This document shows positions 1 to 10,083 of a stretch of 63,378 bases of DNA, piece by piece (positions within the stretch are counted from its first letter, which is position 1; each line of letters opens with the position of its first letter). The stretch spans positions 1-63,378 of the forward strand of contig JBMNPT010000011.1 of assembly GCA_050943735.1 (NCBI GenBank), written 5' to 3'. The DNA comes from JBMNPT01 sp050943735. Lineage in GTDB: Bacteria > Bacillota > Clostridia > Oscillospirales > RGIG577. Below the pieces are notes generated by a model that saw only the letters and a program-made list of their open reading frames with translations, had not been told where the DNA came from and ran no database searches. The position numbers and the translations under genes are program-made.

Positions 1-1046
1 CCCGGGGCGAAGTGCCCCAGCCTGCCCTGCGCAGAGCGGTGGGAGAGGAGGAAATCCGGGCCCAGCTGAGCCGGTTGGGGGGAACTCCTTTTGTGCTGGA
101 GAGCCTGACGGGAGAGGTCCAGGAGGGATTGAGCCTGCCGGCCAGCGCCATCAACGCCCTGCGGCGGGAATTGGTGGAACAGCTGCTGGAGCAGCGGAGC
201 CGTCCGCCCCGGCGGCGCAGCCTGCCGGGTGAGCAGCCGCCCCGGGAAGAGAAACGGGTTTCCGGCCAGTGGCAGTGGACGGTGCAGGTGCCGTCGCTGG
301 CCTATCTCACACCGGTGCTCACCCAGGGGATGACCCGGGTGTATGTGCCGCTGGAGGAAATTCAGCGGGAGGAGGAAGCGCGCAGGTGGTGGATGGCGGG
401 GACACCGTTGGTGCCGGTGCTGCCCCGGGTGTGGTTTGACCGGGAACAGCCCCGGGTGGAGGAGCTGTTGAACCGGTGGAAGGCCCTGGGCGCGGAGCAG
501 GTGCTGTGCGGCAATGTGGGCCAGGCGGCTCTGGCCGGACGGCTGGGGCTTACGCCGCTGGGGGATTACTCTCTCAATCTGTATAACTCTCATACAGCAT
601 GGGAATATGAAAAGATGGGCTTTGGGCTGCTGACTCCCTCTATTGAGCTGCGGCGGGAGCAGATCGGCGCGCTGCACAGCAAGGTGCCGCTGGAGCTGGT
701 GGCCTATGGCAAAACGCCCATGATGATCACCCAGAATTGTGTGGTGGAGGGCAGTCACCCCGGATGCGGCAAATGCCGGGAGGGATGGTACCTCACCGAT
801 CGCAAAGGGGAAAAGCTGCTGGTCCGGCGGGCGTTTGGCTGCCGCAATGAGCTGTTCAATCCCCATCCGCTTTATCTGGCGGATCGGCTGGAGGAGTGGC
901 AGGGGATGGGGCTTGTATCCCTGCGGCTGTGCTTCACCGATGAATCTCCCCGCCAGGCGGAAGAGGTGGTGCAGGCATACCGGCAGCGGCAGGATTGGCG
1001 GCCTGGGGCGTTTACCCGGGGACTCTATACCAAAGGCGTGAAATGA
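1..1046 (+). CDS. Peptidase U32 family protein (C-terminal part; 5' end lies before the window)
   Basis: The frame is open from base 3 to the stop at 1044-1046, so about 347 C-terminal residues are visible; the GTG at 12 is internal. The first part carries a GGTPF motif and an LRRELVEQL stretch typical of the DUF3656 linker of large U32 proteins. The second part looks like the second barrel, with ITQNCV and a C-x2-C pair (CGKC). U32 members include collagenase-like peptidases and RNA hydroxylation factors (TrhP, RlhA), so the true substrate may be tRNA or rRNA. It is followed 16 bases later by the DUF4321 gene, probably co-transcribed. Confidence 0.8.
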   Translation, partial: RGEVPQPALRRAVGEEEIRAQLSRLGGTPFVLESLTGEVQEGLSLPASAINALRRELVEQLLEQRSRPPRRRSLPGEQPPREEKRVSGQWQWTVQVPSLAYLTPVLTQGMTRVYVPLEEIQREEEARRWWMAGTPLVPVLPRVWFDREQPRVEELLNRWKALGAEQVLCGNVGQAALAGRLGLTPLGDYSLNLYNSHTAWEYEKMGFGLLTPSIELRREQIGALHSKVPLELVAYGKTPMMITQNCVVEGSHPGCGKCREGWYLTDRKGEKLLVRRAFGCRNELFNPHPLYLADRLEEWQGMGLVSLRLCFTDESPRQAEEVVQAYRQRQDWRPGAFTRGLYTKGVK

Positions 1047-1062
1047 CAGGGAGGACATGCAC

Positions 1063-1323
1063 ATGAAAATGAAAAATACCTTTATGTTCTGGGTCACCAT
1101 TCTCACCGGACTGATTTTGGGGGGCCTGTTGGGGGAACTGGCCTCCAAGGTGAGCTTTCTCTCCTTCCTCAACTACGGCAAAAGCATCGGTATCAGCGGG
1201 CAGAGCCCCATGGTGATGGATCTGTCGGTGGCCAAGCTGGTGTTCGGCGTGGAATTGCGGCTGACCATCGCGTCCATTTTGGGACTCATTACCTCGATTA
1301 TTATTTATAAGAAAGTACTGTGA
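1063..1323 (+). CDS. DUF4321 family small membrane protein
   Basis: A protein of about 86 residues with an N-terminal membrane helix rich in Gly and Leu (LTGLILGGLLGEL), a central loop, and a second C-terminal helix ending in a lysine pair. This two-helix pattern and the DLSVAKLVFG segment fit DUF4321, a clostridial family of unknown function often found next to maf. The start is set at the ATG 8 bases after AGGGAGG (1048-1054). An earlier in-frame ATG at 1057 is only 2 bases from that site. Confidence 0.75.
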   Translation: MKMKNTFMFWVTILTGLILGGLLGELASKVSFLSFLNYGKSIGISGQSPMVMDLSVAKLVFGVELRLTIASILGLITSIIIYKKVL

Positions 1324-1336
1324 GGAGGGGAATTTC

Positions 1337-1906
1337 ATGGCGGTGATACTGGCATCCCAGTCGCCCCGGCGGCGGGAGTTGATGGAGCGGATCGCACCGG
1401 GGTTCCGGGCGGAGTCCCCTGAGGCGGATGAGCGGGTGGAAGGAGAGGTCACGCCGGCCCAGGCGGCCTGTGAGGTGGCCCGGCGCAAGGCGGCTGCGGT
1501 GGCGGCCGGAGCGGAGGACGTGGTCATTGGCGCGGATACCATCGTGGTGTGCGACGGCAAGCGGCTGGGCAAGCCTGTGGATGGGGAGGACGCTTTCCGT
1601 ACACTGCGGATGCTCAGCGGACGGATGCACAGTGTGATCACCGGACTATGTGTGCGGCAGGGCCGGCGGGAACGGGTGTGTTATCAGGAGACCCGGGTGT
1701 GGTTTTACCCGCTGAGCGAGGAGGAAATCCGGGCGTATATCGCCACCGGAGAGCCCATGGACAAGGCGGGCAGCTATGGCATTCAGGGATTGGGCGGTCT
1801 GCTGGTGGAGCGCATTGAGGGGGACTATTACAATGTGGTGGGCCTGCCGGCGGCCAAGCTGCTTCGCATTTTGCGGGAGGAGTTTGGGGTTCTCACCGAA
1901 TTTTGA
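1337..1906 (+). CDS. maf: Maf-family nucleoside triphosphate pyrophosphatase
   Basis: The 189-residue protein starts with the diagnostic Maf motif ASQSPRRREL and has the conserved GADTIVV and DKAGSYGIQG segments. Maf/YhdE enzymes hydrolyse non-canonical dNTP/NTP (dTTP, UTP, modified pyrimidines) to monophosphate and PPi, a house-cleaning role in the cytoplasm linked to septum formation. A GAGGAGGGG ribosome site lies just upstream of the ATG. In many clostridia maf heads the mreBCD-minCDE cluster; here it is followed by minD alone. Confidence 0.92.
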   Translation: MAVILASQSPRRRELMERIAPGFRAESPEADERVEGEVTPAQAACEVARRKAAAVAAGAEDVVIGADTIVVCDGKRLGKPVDGEDAFRTLRMLSGRMHSVITGLCVRQGRRERVCYQETRVWFYPLSEEEIRAYIATGEPMDKAGSYGIQGLGGLLVERIEGDYYNVVGLPAAKLLRILREEFGVLTEF

Positions 1907-1964
1907 CTGGTGGGGATGAATAAAAAGAGAAGCGTATTTTTGGGCAAAAAAATGAGGATACCTT

Positions 1965-1993
1965 TTGACTATTGCACATTGTTGTGATAAGAT
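1965..1993 (+). promoter_or_regulatory. SigA-type promoter for minD
   Basis: TTGACT (1965-1970), a 17-base spacer and TAAGAT (1988-1993) lie in an AT-rich gap 63 bases before minD. Seen by eye; not tested. Confidence 0.6.
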
Positions 1994-2055
1994 AAAATCG
2001 TAACAATATCGGCTTTGGCAGAAAAAGGGAGCGCAGGCCGGGACGGGGGTGTGAT

Positions 2056-2817
2056 ATGGCGACCATCATAGCAGTGACCTCCGGCAAAGGCGGGGTGGGC
2101 AAAACCACCTGCTGCGGGAACCTGGCGGTGGCGTTGGCCTCGTTGGGCAAACGGGTGCTGGCCATCGACTGTGATTTTGGATTGCGCAATTTGGATCTGG
2201 TGCTGGGGTTGTCCGACCAGGCGGTGTATACGCTGGAGGACTGTATCCTGGGGGGCATGGAGCCCAGCCAGGCCATGGTGCAAAAAGGAGAAAATCTGTA
2301 TTTTCTGCCGCCGCCCTACCGCTATCAAAAGGATCTGCTCACCCGGGAAAAACTGCGGGATTTTCTGGAGGAGCTGCGGCCGGAATTTGATTTTATTCTG
2401 TTGGACAGCGCGGCGGGGATTTTGGAAAACACCCAGAAGGCAGTGAGCAATTGTGACATGGCGCTGGTGGTGATCACCCCGGATGCCTGTTCGGCGCGGG
2501 ATGGTGACCGGGCGGTGACCATGCTGGAGGAGATGGGTGTAGAGGACATCCGGCTGTTGATCAACCGGGTGCGGGCCAATTGTGTGGAAGAGGGCATTGG
2601 ACTCAATGTGGACGACGCCATGGATCTGCTGGGGATTCCCCTGGCGGGCATTGTAGCGGAGGACATGGAGGTGCTGCGGAGCGGAGGGCAGGTTTCTCCG
2701 GACAGCGCGGCGGGACAGTGCTTTTCCAATATAGCGCGGAGACTGACCGGCGAGCAGGTGCCGGTTTACCGTTTTCCCAGACATGGCTGGTGGTACCGGC
2801 TGTGGCATGGAGTATAA
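2056..2817 (+). CDS. minD: Septum site-determining ATPase MinD (no MinC or MinE nearby)
   Basis: The protein has 253 residues with the deviant Walker A motif GKGGVGKTT near residue 11, the DCDFGLRNLDLVLG switch region and the LLDSAAG Walker B segment (MinD usually has DSPAGIE). MinD binds ATP, dimerises on the membrane and positions the divisome with MinC. The C-terminal tail is Trp/Arg/His-rich and may serve as the membrane-targeting helix, though it is not a canonical one. No minC, minE or mre gene is adjacent, although these usually flank minD in clostridia. It has its own promoter and is followed 27 bases later by mgsA. Confidence 0.88.
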   Translation: MATIIAVTSGKGGVGKTTCCGNLAVALASLGKRVLAIDCDFGLRNLDLVLGLSDQAVYTLEDCILGGMEPSQAMVQKGENLYFLPPPYRYQKDLLTREKLRDFLEELRPEFDFILLDSAAGILENTQKAVSNCDMALVVITPDACSARDGDRAVTMLEEMGVEDIRLLINRVRANCVEEGIGLNVDDAMDLLGIPLAGIVAEDMEVLRSGGQVSPDSAAGQCFSNIARRLTGEQVPVYRFPRHGWWYRLWHGV

Positions 2818-2844
2818 AGAAGAAAAAAACAGGAGGGGTTTATT

Positions 2845-3249
2845 ATGAACATCGCATTGATCGCACACGACAAGAAAAAAGAACTGATGGTTCAGTTCTG
2901 TATTGCTTATTATCCCATCCTGAACAAGCATAACATCTGCGCCACCGGCACCACCGGCAAACTGGTGGCGGAGGCTACCGGCATGGAAATTCACCGGTTC
3001 CTCAGCGGTCCCCAGGGAGGCGACCAGCAGATCGGCGCGCGGATTGCCTATAATGAGATTGACCTGGTGCTGTTTTTCCGGGACCCCATCACCCAGCAGT
3101 ATCACGAGCCCGATATGAATTCCATCATCAAGCTGTGTGATATGCACAACATTCCCATCGCCACCAATGTGGCCACAGCGGAAGTGCTGGTGCGCGGACT
3201 GGACCGGGGCGATCTGGATTGGAGAGACATTGTCAATCCCAAGAGATAA
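2845..3249 (+). CDS. mgsA: Methylglyoxal synthase
   Basis: A 134-residue MGS-like-domain enzyme with the opening IALIAHDKKK, the phosphate-binding ATGTTGKL segment and the SGPQGGDQQIGARI signature. It converts dihydroxyacetone phosphate to methylglyoxal and phosphate, a bypass that relieves sugar-phosphate stress. An AGGAGG site sits 8 bases upstream. It lies 27 bases after minD, as in many clostridial min clusters, and ends just before the hisS T-box leader. Confidence 0.95.
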   Translation: MNIALIAHDKKKELMVQFCIAYYPILNKHNICATGTTGKLVAEATGMEIHRFLSGPQGGDQQIGARIAYNEIDLVLFFRDPITQQYHEPDMNSIIKLCDMHNIPIATNVATAEVLVRGLDRGDLDWRDIVNPKR

Positions 3250-3282
3250 GAGCCGGGGAGAGCATCTCCCGGGCCAATACAG

Positions 3283-3532
3283 CGGCATAGAGCAAACATG
3301 CGGAGAAGGAAGAAGAGTAGCGGCGGAAGCCCGGCAGCGACGGGGGAATGGTGTGAGCCCCGGGGCGGCAAACCGTGAAAGACACTTCCGGAGCAGACAT
3401 GGGAGACCATGTCCGTTTGGCCTGCGTTACAGGCTGAGAGAGAGAAGGGCAAAGGCTCTTCTAATTTGGGTGGCACCGCGAGAGAGACCTCTCGTCCCAA
3501 TGCGTATTTGGCATGGGGACGGGAGTTTTTTT
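3283..3532 (+). promoter_or_regulatory. T-box riboswitch leader of hisS-aspS
   Basis: The conserved T-box core (TGGCACCGCG, 3471-3480) is followed by a strong intrinsic terminator. A distal Stem I loop with GGTGTGAGCC (about 3350-3359) is present. On the 3' side of Stem I the specifier region reads GAAAGACACTTCC: GAC (Asp) at 3381-3383, with CAC (His) overlapping at 3383-3385. The bulge UGGC pairs with a GCCA 3' end, i.e. a G73 tRNA such as tRNA-Asp, not C73 tRNA-His. Uncharged tRNA binding would favour antitermination and raise synthetase expression. Confidence 0.9.
3489..3532 (+). terminator. Rho-independent terminator of the T-box leader
   Basis: CTCTCGTCCCA and its partner GGGGACGGGAG form a long stem closed by a loop around GTATTTG, followed by seven T. 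It competes with the T-box antiterminator. Confidence 0.88.
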
Positions 3533-3566
3533 ATGAATCAAATAAGGCATCAATGGAGGAGAGGCT

Positions 3567-4826
3567 ATGATACAGAGACCCAGAGGGACCCGGGACGTAT
3601 TGCCCGGGGAGAGTTATAAGTGGCACTATATTGAAGAAGTGGTACGGCAGCTGTGCCAGGATTTCAACTTCAAGGAAGTCCGGTTTCCCACCTTTGAGGA
3701 GACCCAGCTGTTCCGCCGGGGGGTGGGCGACACCACCGACGTGGTGCAGAAGGAGATGTACGATCTGGCCCCCAAGGGAGAGCGGGAGGCCAGTCTGACC
3801 CTGCGTCCGGAGGGCACCGCTTCCACAGTGCGGATGTTTTTGGAGAACGGATTGTACGGAGGGGCATTGCCCGCCAAGTATTACTATCTGATCCCCTGTT
3901 TCCGGTATGAAAAGCCCCAGGCGGGGCGGCTCCGGGAATTCCATCAGTTTGGAGTGGAGGTGTTCGGCACGCCCCATCCCCAGGCGGACGCCGAGGTGAT
4001 TTCCATTGCCCGGGAACTGTTGAGCCGGCTGGGCGTAACCGGTCTGGAGTTGAACCTCAACTCCATCGGCTGCCCCACCTGCCGCAAGGCGTACAATGAA
4101 GCGCTGCGGGAGTATTTCCGGCCTCATCTGGACACCCTGTGCGAGACCTGCCGGGGACGGTTTGAGCGCAATCCCATGCGGATCATCGACTGTAAGAGTC
4201 CGGTGTGCCAGGAGATCGCGAAAGATGCCCCCCGCATTCTGGATTATATCTGTGAGGACTGCCGGGCACACTTTGAGAAGGTGCAGGAATACCTCACCGC
4301 CATGGACATTCCCTTCCGCATTGACCCCAACATCGTGCGGGGACTGGATTACTACACCAAGACGGTGTTTGAGTTTGTGTCCACCGATATCGGCGCTCAG
4401 GGGACGGTGTGCGGCGGCGGCCGGTATGACGGTCTGGTGGAGCAGCTGGGCGAGCGCAGCGTGCCGGGCTTGGGCTTTGCGCTGGGTATCGAGCGACTGA
4501 TCCTGCAAATGGAAGCCCAGGGCCTGTCCTTTGGGCAGGAGCCGGGGCCGAAGATCTTCCTGGCCAACTGGGGTGCCGAAACGGTGCCCACCTGTCTGTC
4601 GCTGGTGCAGCAGCTGCGCCGGCAGGGCATTGCGGCGGAGTGTGATCTGATGGGCAAGAGCGTCAAGGCGCAGATGAAGTACGCCGATAAGATCGGCGCG
4701 GCCTATACCATGGTCATTGGAGGCAGCGAGCTGGCCAGCGGAGAAGGACGCCTCAAGCACATGGCCAGTGGAGAAGAGACGGTGTGCCGGCTGGACCAGC
4801 TGGGGGAGCACCTGCGAAACGCGTGA
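3567..4826 (+). CDS. hisS: Histidyl-tRNA synthetase
   Basis: A 419-residue class II synthetase. Motif 1 region (RGTRDVLPGE), motif 2 (TLRPEGTAS) and the histidine-binding signature GLDYYTKTVFEF are visible, with the C-terminal HGTP anticodon-binding domain at about 330-419. It charges tRNA-His in the cytoplasm. The four-cysteine insertion region (CPTCRKA ... CETC) is typical of bacterial HisRS. The start follows GGAGAGG by 6 bases. It is first in the T-box-controlled pair with aspS, 33 bases downstream. Confidence 0.97.
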   Translation: MIQRPRGTRDVLPGESYKWHYIEEVVRQLCQDFNFKEVRFPTFEETQLFRRGVGDTTDVVQKEMYDLAPKGEREASLTLRPEGTASTVRMFLENGLYGGALPAKYYYLIPCFRYEKPQAGRLREFHQFGVEVFGTPHPQADAEVISIARELLSRLGVTGLELNLNSIGCPTCRKAYNEALREYFRPHLDTLCETCRGRFERNPMRIIDCKSPVCQEIAKDAPRILDYICEDCRAHFEKVQEYLTAMDIPFRIDPNIVRGLDYYTKTVFEFVSTDIGAQGTVCGGGRYDGLVEQLGERSVPGLGFALGIERLILQMEAQGLSFGQEPGPKIFLANWGAETVPTCLSLVQQLRRQGIAAECDLMGKSVKAQMKYADKIGAAYTMVIGGSELASGEGRLKHMASGEETVCRLDQLGEHLRNA

Positions 4827-4859
4827 GAAAAAACCGAAAGGAAAAGGAGATAGAAAACC

Positions 4860-6659
<1,800 letters not shown>

Positions 6660-6779
6660 GGGGGACTATGATTTTACACAATCATCACAAATTTTAGTGG
6701 AAGCTGTGCTATGATGGACAGAGAATGGGGCAGGTCCGCCCCAAACTTCCACAACCATATTGAAGGGAGCAACCTTACC

Positions 6780-7958
6780 ATGATAGAAGTGAACCATCTG
6801 GTGAAGCGCTACGGTGACAAGGCTGCGGTGAACGACATCTCCTTCTCCATTGGATCGGGAGAGATCGTGGGATTTCTGGGGCCCAACGGCGCCGGCAAAT
6901 CCACCACCATGAACATGTTGACCGGGTACATTTCGGCCACCGAGGGGACGGCGAAGATCGCCGGGATCGATGTGTTGGAGGACCCCATTGCCGCCAAGCG
7001 CAAAATTGGCTATCTGCCGGAGCTGCCGCCGCTGTATCTGGATATGACGGTGGATGAACAGCTGGAATTTGCCTATGATCTCAAGGGCATGAAGGGCAGC
7101 AAGGAACAGCGGGAGGCACATATTGGGGCCATCTGCCGCCTGGTGAAAATCCAGGATGTGCGGGGGCGTATGATTAAGAACCTGAGTAAGGGGTATAAGC
7201 AGCGTGTGGGCTTGGCCCAGGCGCTCATCGGAGATCCGGAGGTGCTGATTCTGGACGAGCCCACCGTGGGTCTGGACCCCAAGCAGATCATTGAAATTCG
7301 CAACCTCATCAGCAATCTGGGTAAAAAACACACCATCATTCTGTCCTCCCACATTTTGCCGGAGATCAGCGCGGTGTGTCAGCGGGTGCTGGTGCTCAAT
7401 AAGGGGCGCATTGTGGCGGACGATAAGCCGGAGAATCTCTCCAAGCGTCTGATGGGAGAGAACAAACTGGCGGTGCGCATTGAAGGGCCCTGCCAGGAGG
7501 TACTTTCCGCCATTGGTCAGATCGACGGCGTGGATGCCTGTACCCTGGGAGACCAGATTTCGGAAGGATGCTGGGAGTATCTCATTGATGTGGCGCAGGA
7601 GAGCGACGTGCGGCGGGATCTGTTCCACGTCATGGCGGCGCGGGATTGGCCGATTTTGCAGCTCAAGCCCATGGAGATGACGCTGGAGGAGATCTTCCTG
7701 CAGCTGACTCAGGACGCGGATGCCAAGGCGGCTCAGCAGAACAAGGCCGCACCCGCAGAAGCCCCCAAGGCAGAGGCAGCACCGGCCGCTCCCACCGCTC
7801 CCGCGGCTGGAGAGTCCCAGCCTGACCAGCGGCCCCGGCTGACCTTTGGACCTTCTCCCGAGGAGGAACAGGCCCAGCGGGAGCAGGAGGCTCAGGAGGA
7901 GGCCGCCCGGTACATTCCGTCCCAGGGCGATGAGGAGAAAGGAGGGGACGCACAGTGA
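6780..7958 (+). CDS. ABC transporter ATP-binding protein (GldA-like) with long Ala/Pro/Glu tail
   Basis: The first 310 residues are a complete ABC ATPase: Walker A GPNGAGKST, signature LSKGYKQRVG, Walker B VLILDEP and the switch His in SSHILPE. A C-terminal tail of about 80 residues is rich in Ala, Pro, Glu and Gln and has no counterpart in the usual GldA-type ATPase. The start at 6780 follows AAGGGAG; an upstream in-frame ATG at 6711 lacks a ribosome site. Four genes in a row (this one, a permease, a GldG-like protein and a DUF4340 protein) form one operon with overlapping ends. The exported substrate is unknown. Confidence 0.88.
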   Translation: MIEVNHLVKRYGDKAAVNDISFSIGSGEIVGFLGPNGAGKSTTMNMLTGYISATEGTAKIAGIDVLEDPIAAKRKIGYLPELPPLYLDMTVDEQLEFAYDLKGMKGSKEQREAHIGAICRLVKIQDVRGRMIKNLSKGYKQRVGLAQALIGDPEVLILDEPTVGLDPKQIIEIRNLISNLGKKHTIILSSHILPEISAVCQRVLVLNKGRIVADDKPENLSKRLMGENKLAVRIEGPCQEVLSAIGQIDGVDACTLGDQISEGCWEYLIDVAQESDVRRDLFHVMAARDWPILQLKPMEMTLEEIFLQLTQDADAKAAQQNKAAPAEAPKAEAAPAAPTAPAAGESQPDQRPRLTFGPSPEEEQAQREQEAQEEAARYIPSQGDEEKGGDAQ

Positions 7959-8659
7959 GTGCCATTTATAAAAAGGAATTGCGGCAGTATTTTCATTCGG
8001 TGATCGGCTATGCGTTTCTGGCCATCTTCCTGTTTGTGTGCGGGTATTTCTTCTCGCTCAACAGCCTGCTGTACCGCAGCGGTGATATTTCCACCCTGTT
8101 TCAGAGCGTGGTGACGGTGCTGATGTACCTCATTCCCATTCTCACCATGCGTTCCTTTGCGGAGGAAAAGAAGATCAAGACCGAGCAGCTGCTGCTCACC
8201 GCGCCGGTGTCCACTACCCACATTGTGTTGGGGAAATTCCTGGCGGCCATGAGCGTGTTCGGCATCGGATTGGCAGTGACCTTGATCTATCCTGTTATCA
8301 TTGCCATTTACGGACGGTTTGAGCTGTGGATTACCCTGGGCAACTATCTGGCGGTGTTGCTGCTGGTGGGAGCCTTTGTATCCATCGGCGTGTTTGTGTC
8401 CGCCATTACGGAAAATCAGGTGGTGGCAGCCATTTTGAGCTACGTGGTGCTGTTTGGGCTGTGGTTTTCCAGCTTTATGGCGGGTTCGGTGCAGAGTCCG
8501 CTGGTGATGGCCATTCTGCGGGGCATTTCTCTGTTCCAGCGGTTTTATGAGCTGTCCATGGGCATCTTTAATCCGGCGTCCGTTGTCTTTTATGTCAGCA
8601 TCATCTTTGTGTTTCTGTTCCTCACCGTGCGGGTGCTGGAGAGCAGAAGATGGAACTGA
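7955..8659 (+). CDS. ABC-2 type transporter permease (GldF-like)
   Basis: A 234-residue integral membrane protein with about six hydrophobic helices, opening with AIYKKELRQYF as in many ABC-2 permeases. A conserved EEKKIKTEQLLLTAPVS segment between helices 2 and 3 is typical of GldF-type subunits. The GTG start overlaps the ATPase stop by 4 bases (GTGA), so the two are translationally coupled. It is the membrane channel partner of the ATPase; substrate not known. Confidence 0.88.
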   Translation: MSAIYKKELRQYFHSVIGYAFLAIFLFVCGYFFSLNSLLYRSGDISTLFQSVVTVLMYLIPILTMRSFAEEKKIKTEQLLLTAPVSTTHIVLGKFLAAMSVFGIGLAVTLIYPVIIAIYGRFELWITLGNYLAVLLLVGAFVSIGVFVSAITENQVVAAILSYVVLFGLWFSSFMAGSVQSPLVMAILRGISLFQRFYELSMGIFNPASVVFYVSIIFVFLFLTVRVLESRRWN

Positions 8660-8676
8660 GAGGAGGAGAGAACGGG

Positions 8677-10083
8677 ATGGAGAAACGAGAGAATCGCAGC
8701 ACCCGGTATGGGCGCGCCGCCGCGCTGATGACGGCGGTTGTGCTGCTCATCACCCTGGTGCTCAATGTGCTGGTGTACCAGTCGGTGGAAAAGTTCAACT
8801 GGAAATTTGACATGACCAGCAGCAAGCTGTATGAGCTCACTGACACCACACTGGGCGTGTTGGATGAACTGGATATGCCGGTGGAAATCATCGCGCTGAA
8901 TAACGAGGATGATTTTTACAGCGATGTGCGAGAAGTGCTGCGGCGGTATGCGGCAGCCAGCGATATGATTGAGCTGCGGTATGTGGACGTGGTGGAAAAC
9001 GCCAATTTCGTATCGGATTACGCAGCCAAGGGTCTGGCCATTGAAAAGGATGGCATCATTGTCAAGAGCGACCTGCGGGAAAAGGTGTACACTCTGATGG
9101 ATATGTACAACATAGACCAGCAGGCACAGCAGATCACCTCTTTCAAGGCGGAGCAGCAGATCACCTCTGCGCTTTTGTATGTCACCAACGATGAGATTCC
9201 GGTGGCGGCCTTCACCCAAGGTCACAATGAATACATGGGCAATGCGTTCCCTGCTCTGTTTGAGCAGAACAACTATACCACCAGTCAGCTCACCCTGACG
9301 GTACAGGACATTGCGGAAGATGTGGGACTCATTGTCATTGCGGCGCCCACTCGTGATTTTGAAACCAGTGAAATTCAAAAGCTGGATGAGTTTATGGCCC
9401 GGGGCGGCAGTCTGATGATCTTTATGCATCCGGCATCGGAGCCGCTGCCCAACCTCAATGCCTTCATGGAAGAGTGGGGCATTACGGTGGGTGACAATGT
9501 GGTATTTGAGGCGAAGGAGTACACCGGCAGTCCCATCAATGTGGTACCGCGGTATTTCAGCCATACCATCAATACCTACTTTACCGACAACAAATACTTT
9601 ATGGTGATGCCCCAGTGCCGCAATCTGATTTTGGATAGCAGCAAGAGCGGCAAGGTGGTTATGCCGGTGCTGATGACCAGTGACGAGGCCTACGGCAAGG
9701 TGGGTACCGAGTTCTCCACCGCACAGCGGGAGGAGGGCGACGCATCCGGTCCCTTCTATCTGGCAGCCACCAGTTCCGAGACGGTCAATGTGGGCGGCGA
9801 GAAGAAGGATGCCAAGATGTTTGTATGTGGCAGCCGCAGCATGTACTTTGACGATGTGCTGGGCATTACCTCCTATGCCAATGCGGACTTCCTGGTGCAG
9901 GTGATGAGCTGGTGCGGAGAAGGCCTGGAAGTGGCCAATGTACCGGCGAAGGATATGTCGGCCAGCATGCTGAATATCACTGCTTTTGTGGCGCTGATTC
10001 TCATTGTGGTGCTGGTGATCGTGATTCCCTTTGGTCTGCTGGCCAAGGGCGTGATCGTATTCCTGCGGAGGAGACATCTGTGA
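8677..10083 (+). CDS. GldG-family extracytoplasmic component of ABC system
   Basis: About 468 residues with an N-terminal transmembrane helix (about 15-35), a large extracellular region carrying the GldG-type domain (ALNNEDDFYSDV, then a region around IAAPTRDFE), and a C-terminal helix followed by KGVIVFLRRR. The start at 8677 is chosen because AGGAGGAGAG ends 6 bases before it; the in-frame ATG at 8650 lies inside the preceding gene. In Bacteroidetes GldG works with GldA and GldF in gliding; in Firmicutes the role of this set is unknown. Confidence 0.82.
   Translation: MEKRENRSTRYGRAAALMTAVVLLITLVLNVLVYQSVEKFNWKFDMTSSKLYELTDTTLGVLDELDMPVEIIALNNEDDFYSDVREVLRRYAAASDMIELRYVDVVENANFVSDYAAKGLAIEKDGIIVKSDLREKVYTLMDMYNIDQQAQQITSFKAEQQITSALLYVTNDEIPVAAFTQGHNEYMGNAFPALFEQNNYTTSQLTLTVQDIAEDVGLIVIAAPTRDFETSEIQKLDEFMARGGSLMIFMHPASEPLPNLNAFMEEWGITVGDNVVFEAKEYTGSPINVVPRYFSHTINTYFTDNKYFMVMPQCRNLILDSSKSGKVVMPVLMTSDEAYGKVGTEFSTAQREEGDASGPFYLAATSSETVNVGGEKKDAKMFVCGSRSMYFDDVLGITSYANADFLVQVMSWCGEGLEVANVPAKDMSASMLNITAFVALILIVVLVIVIPFGLLAKGVIVFLRRRHL

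Noticed and set aside
3250..3275. Terminator of mgsA
   Set aside because: GGGAG/CTCCC hairpin has no following T-run, so it was not called a terminator.
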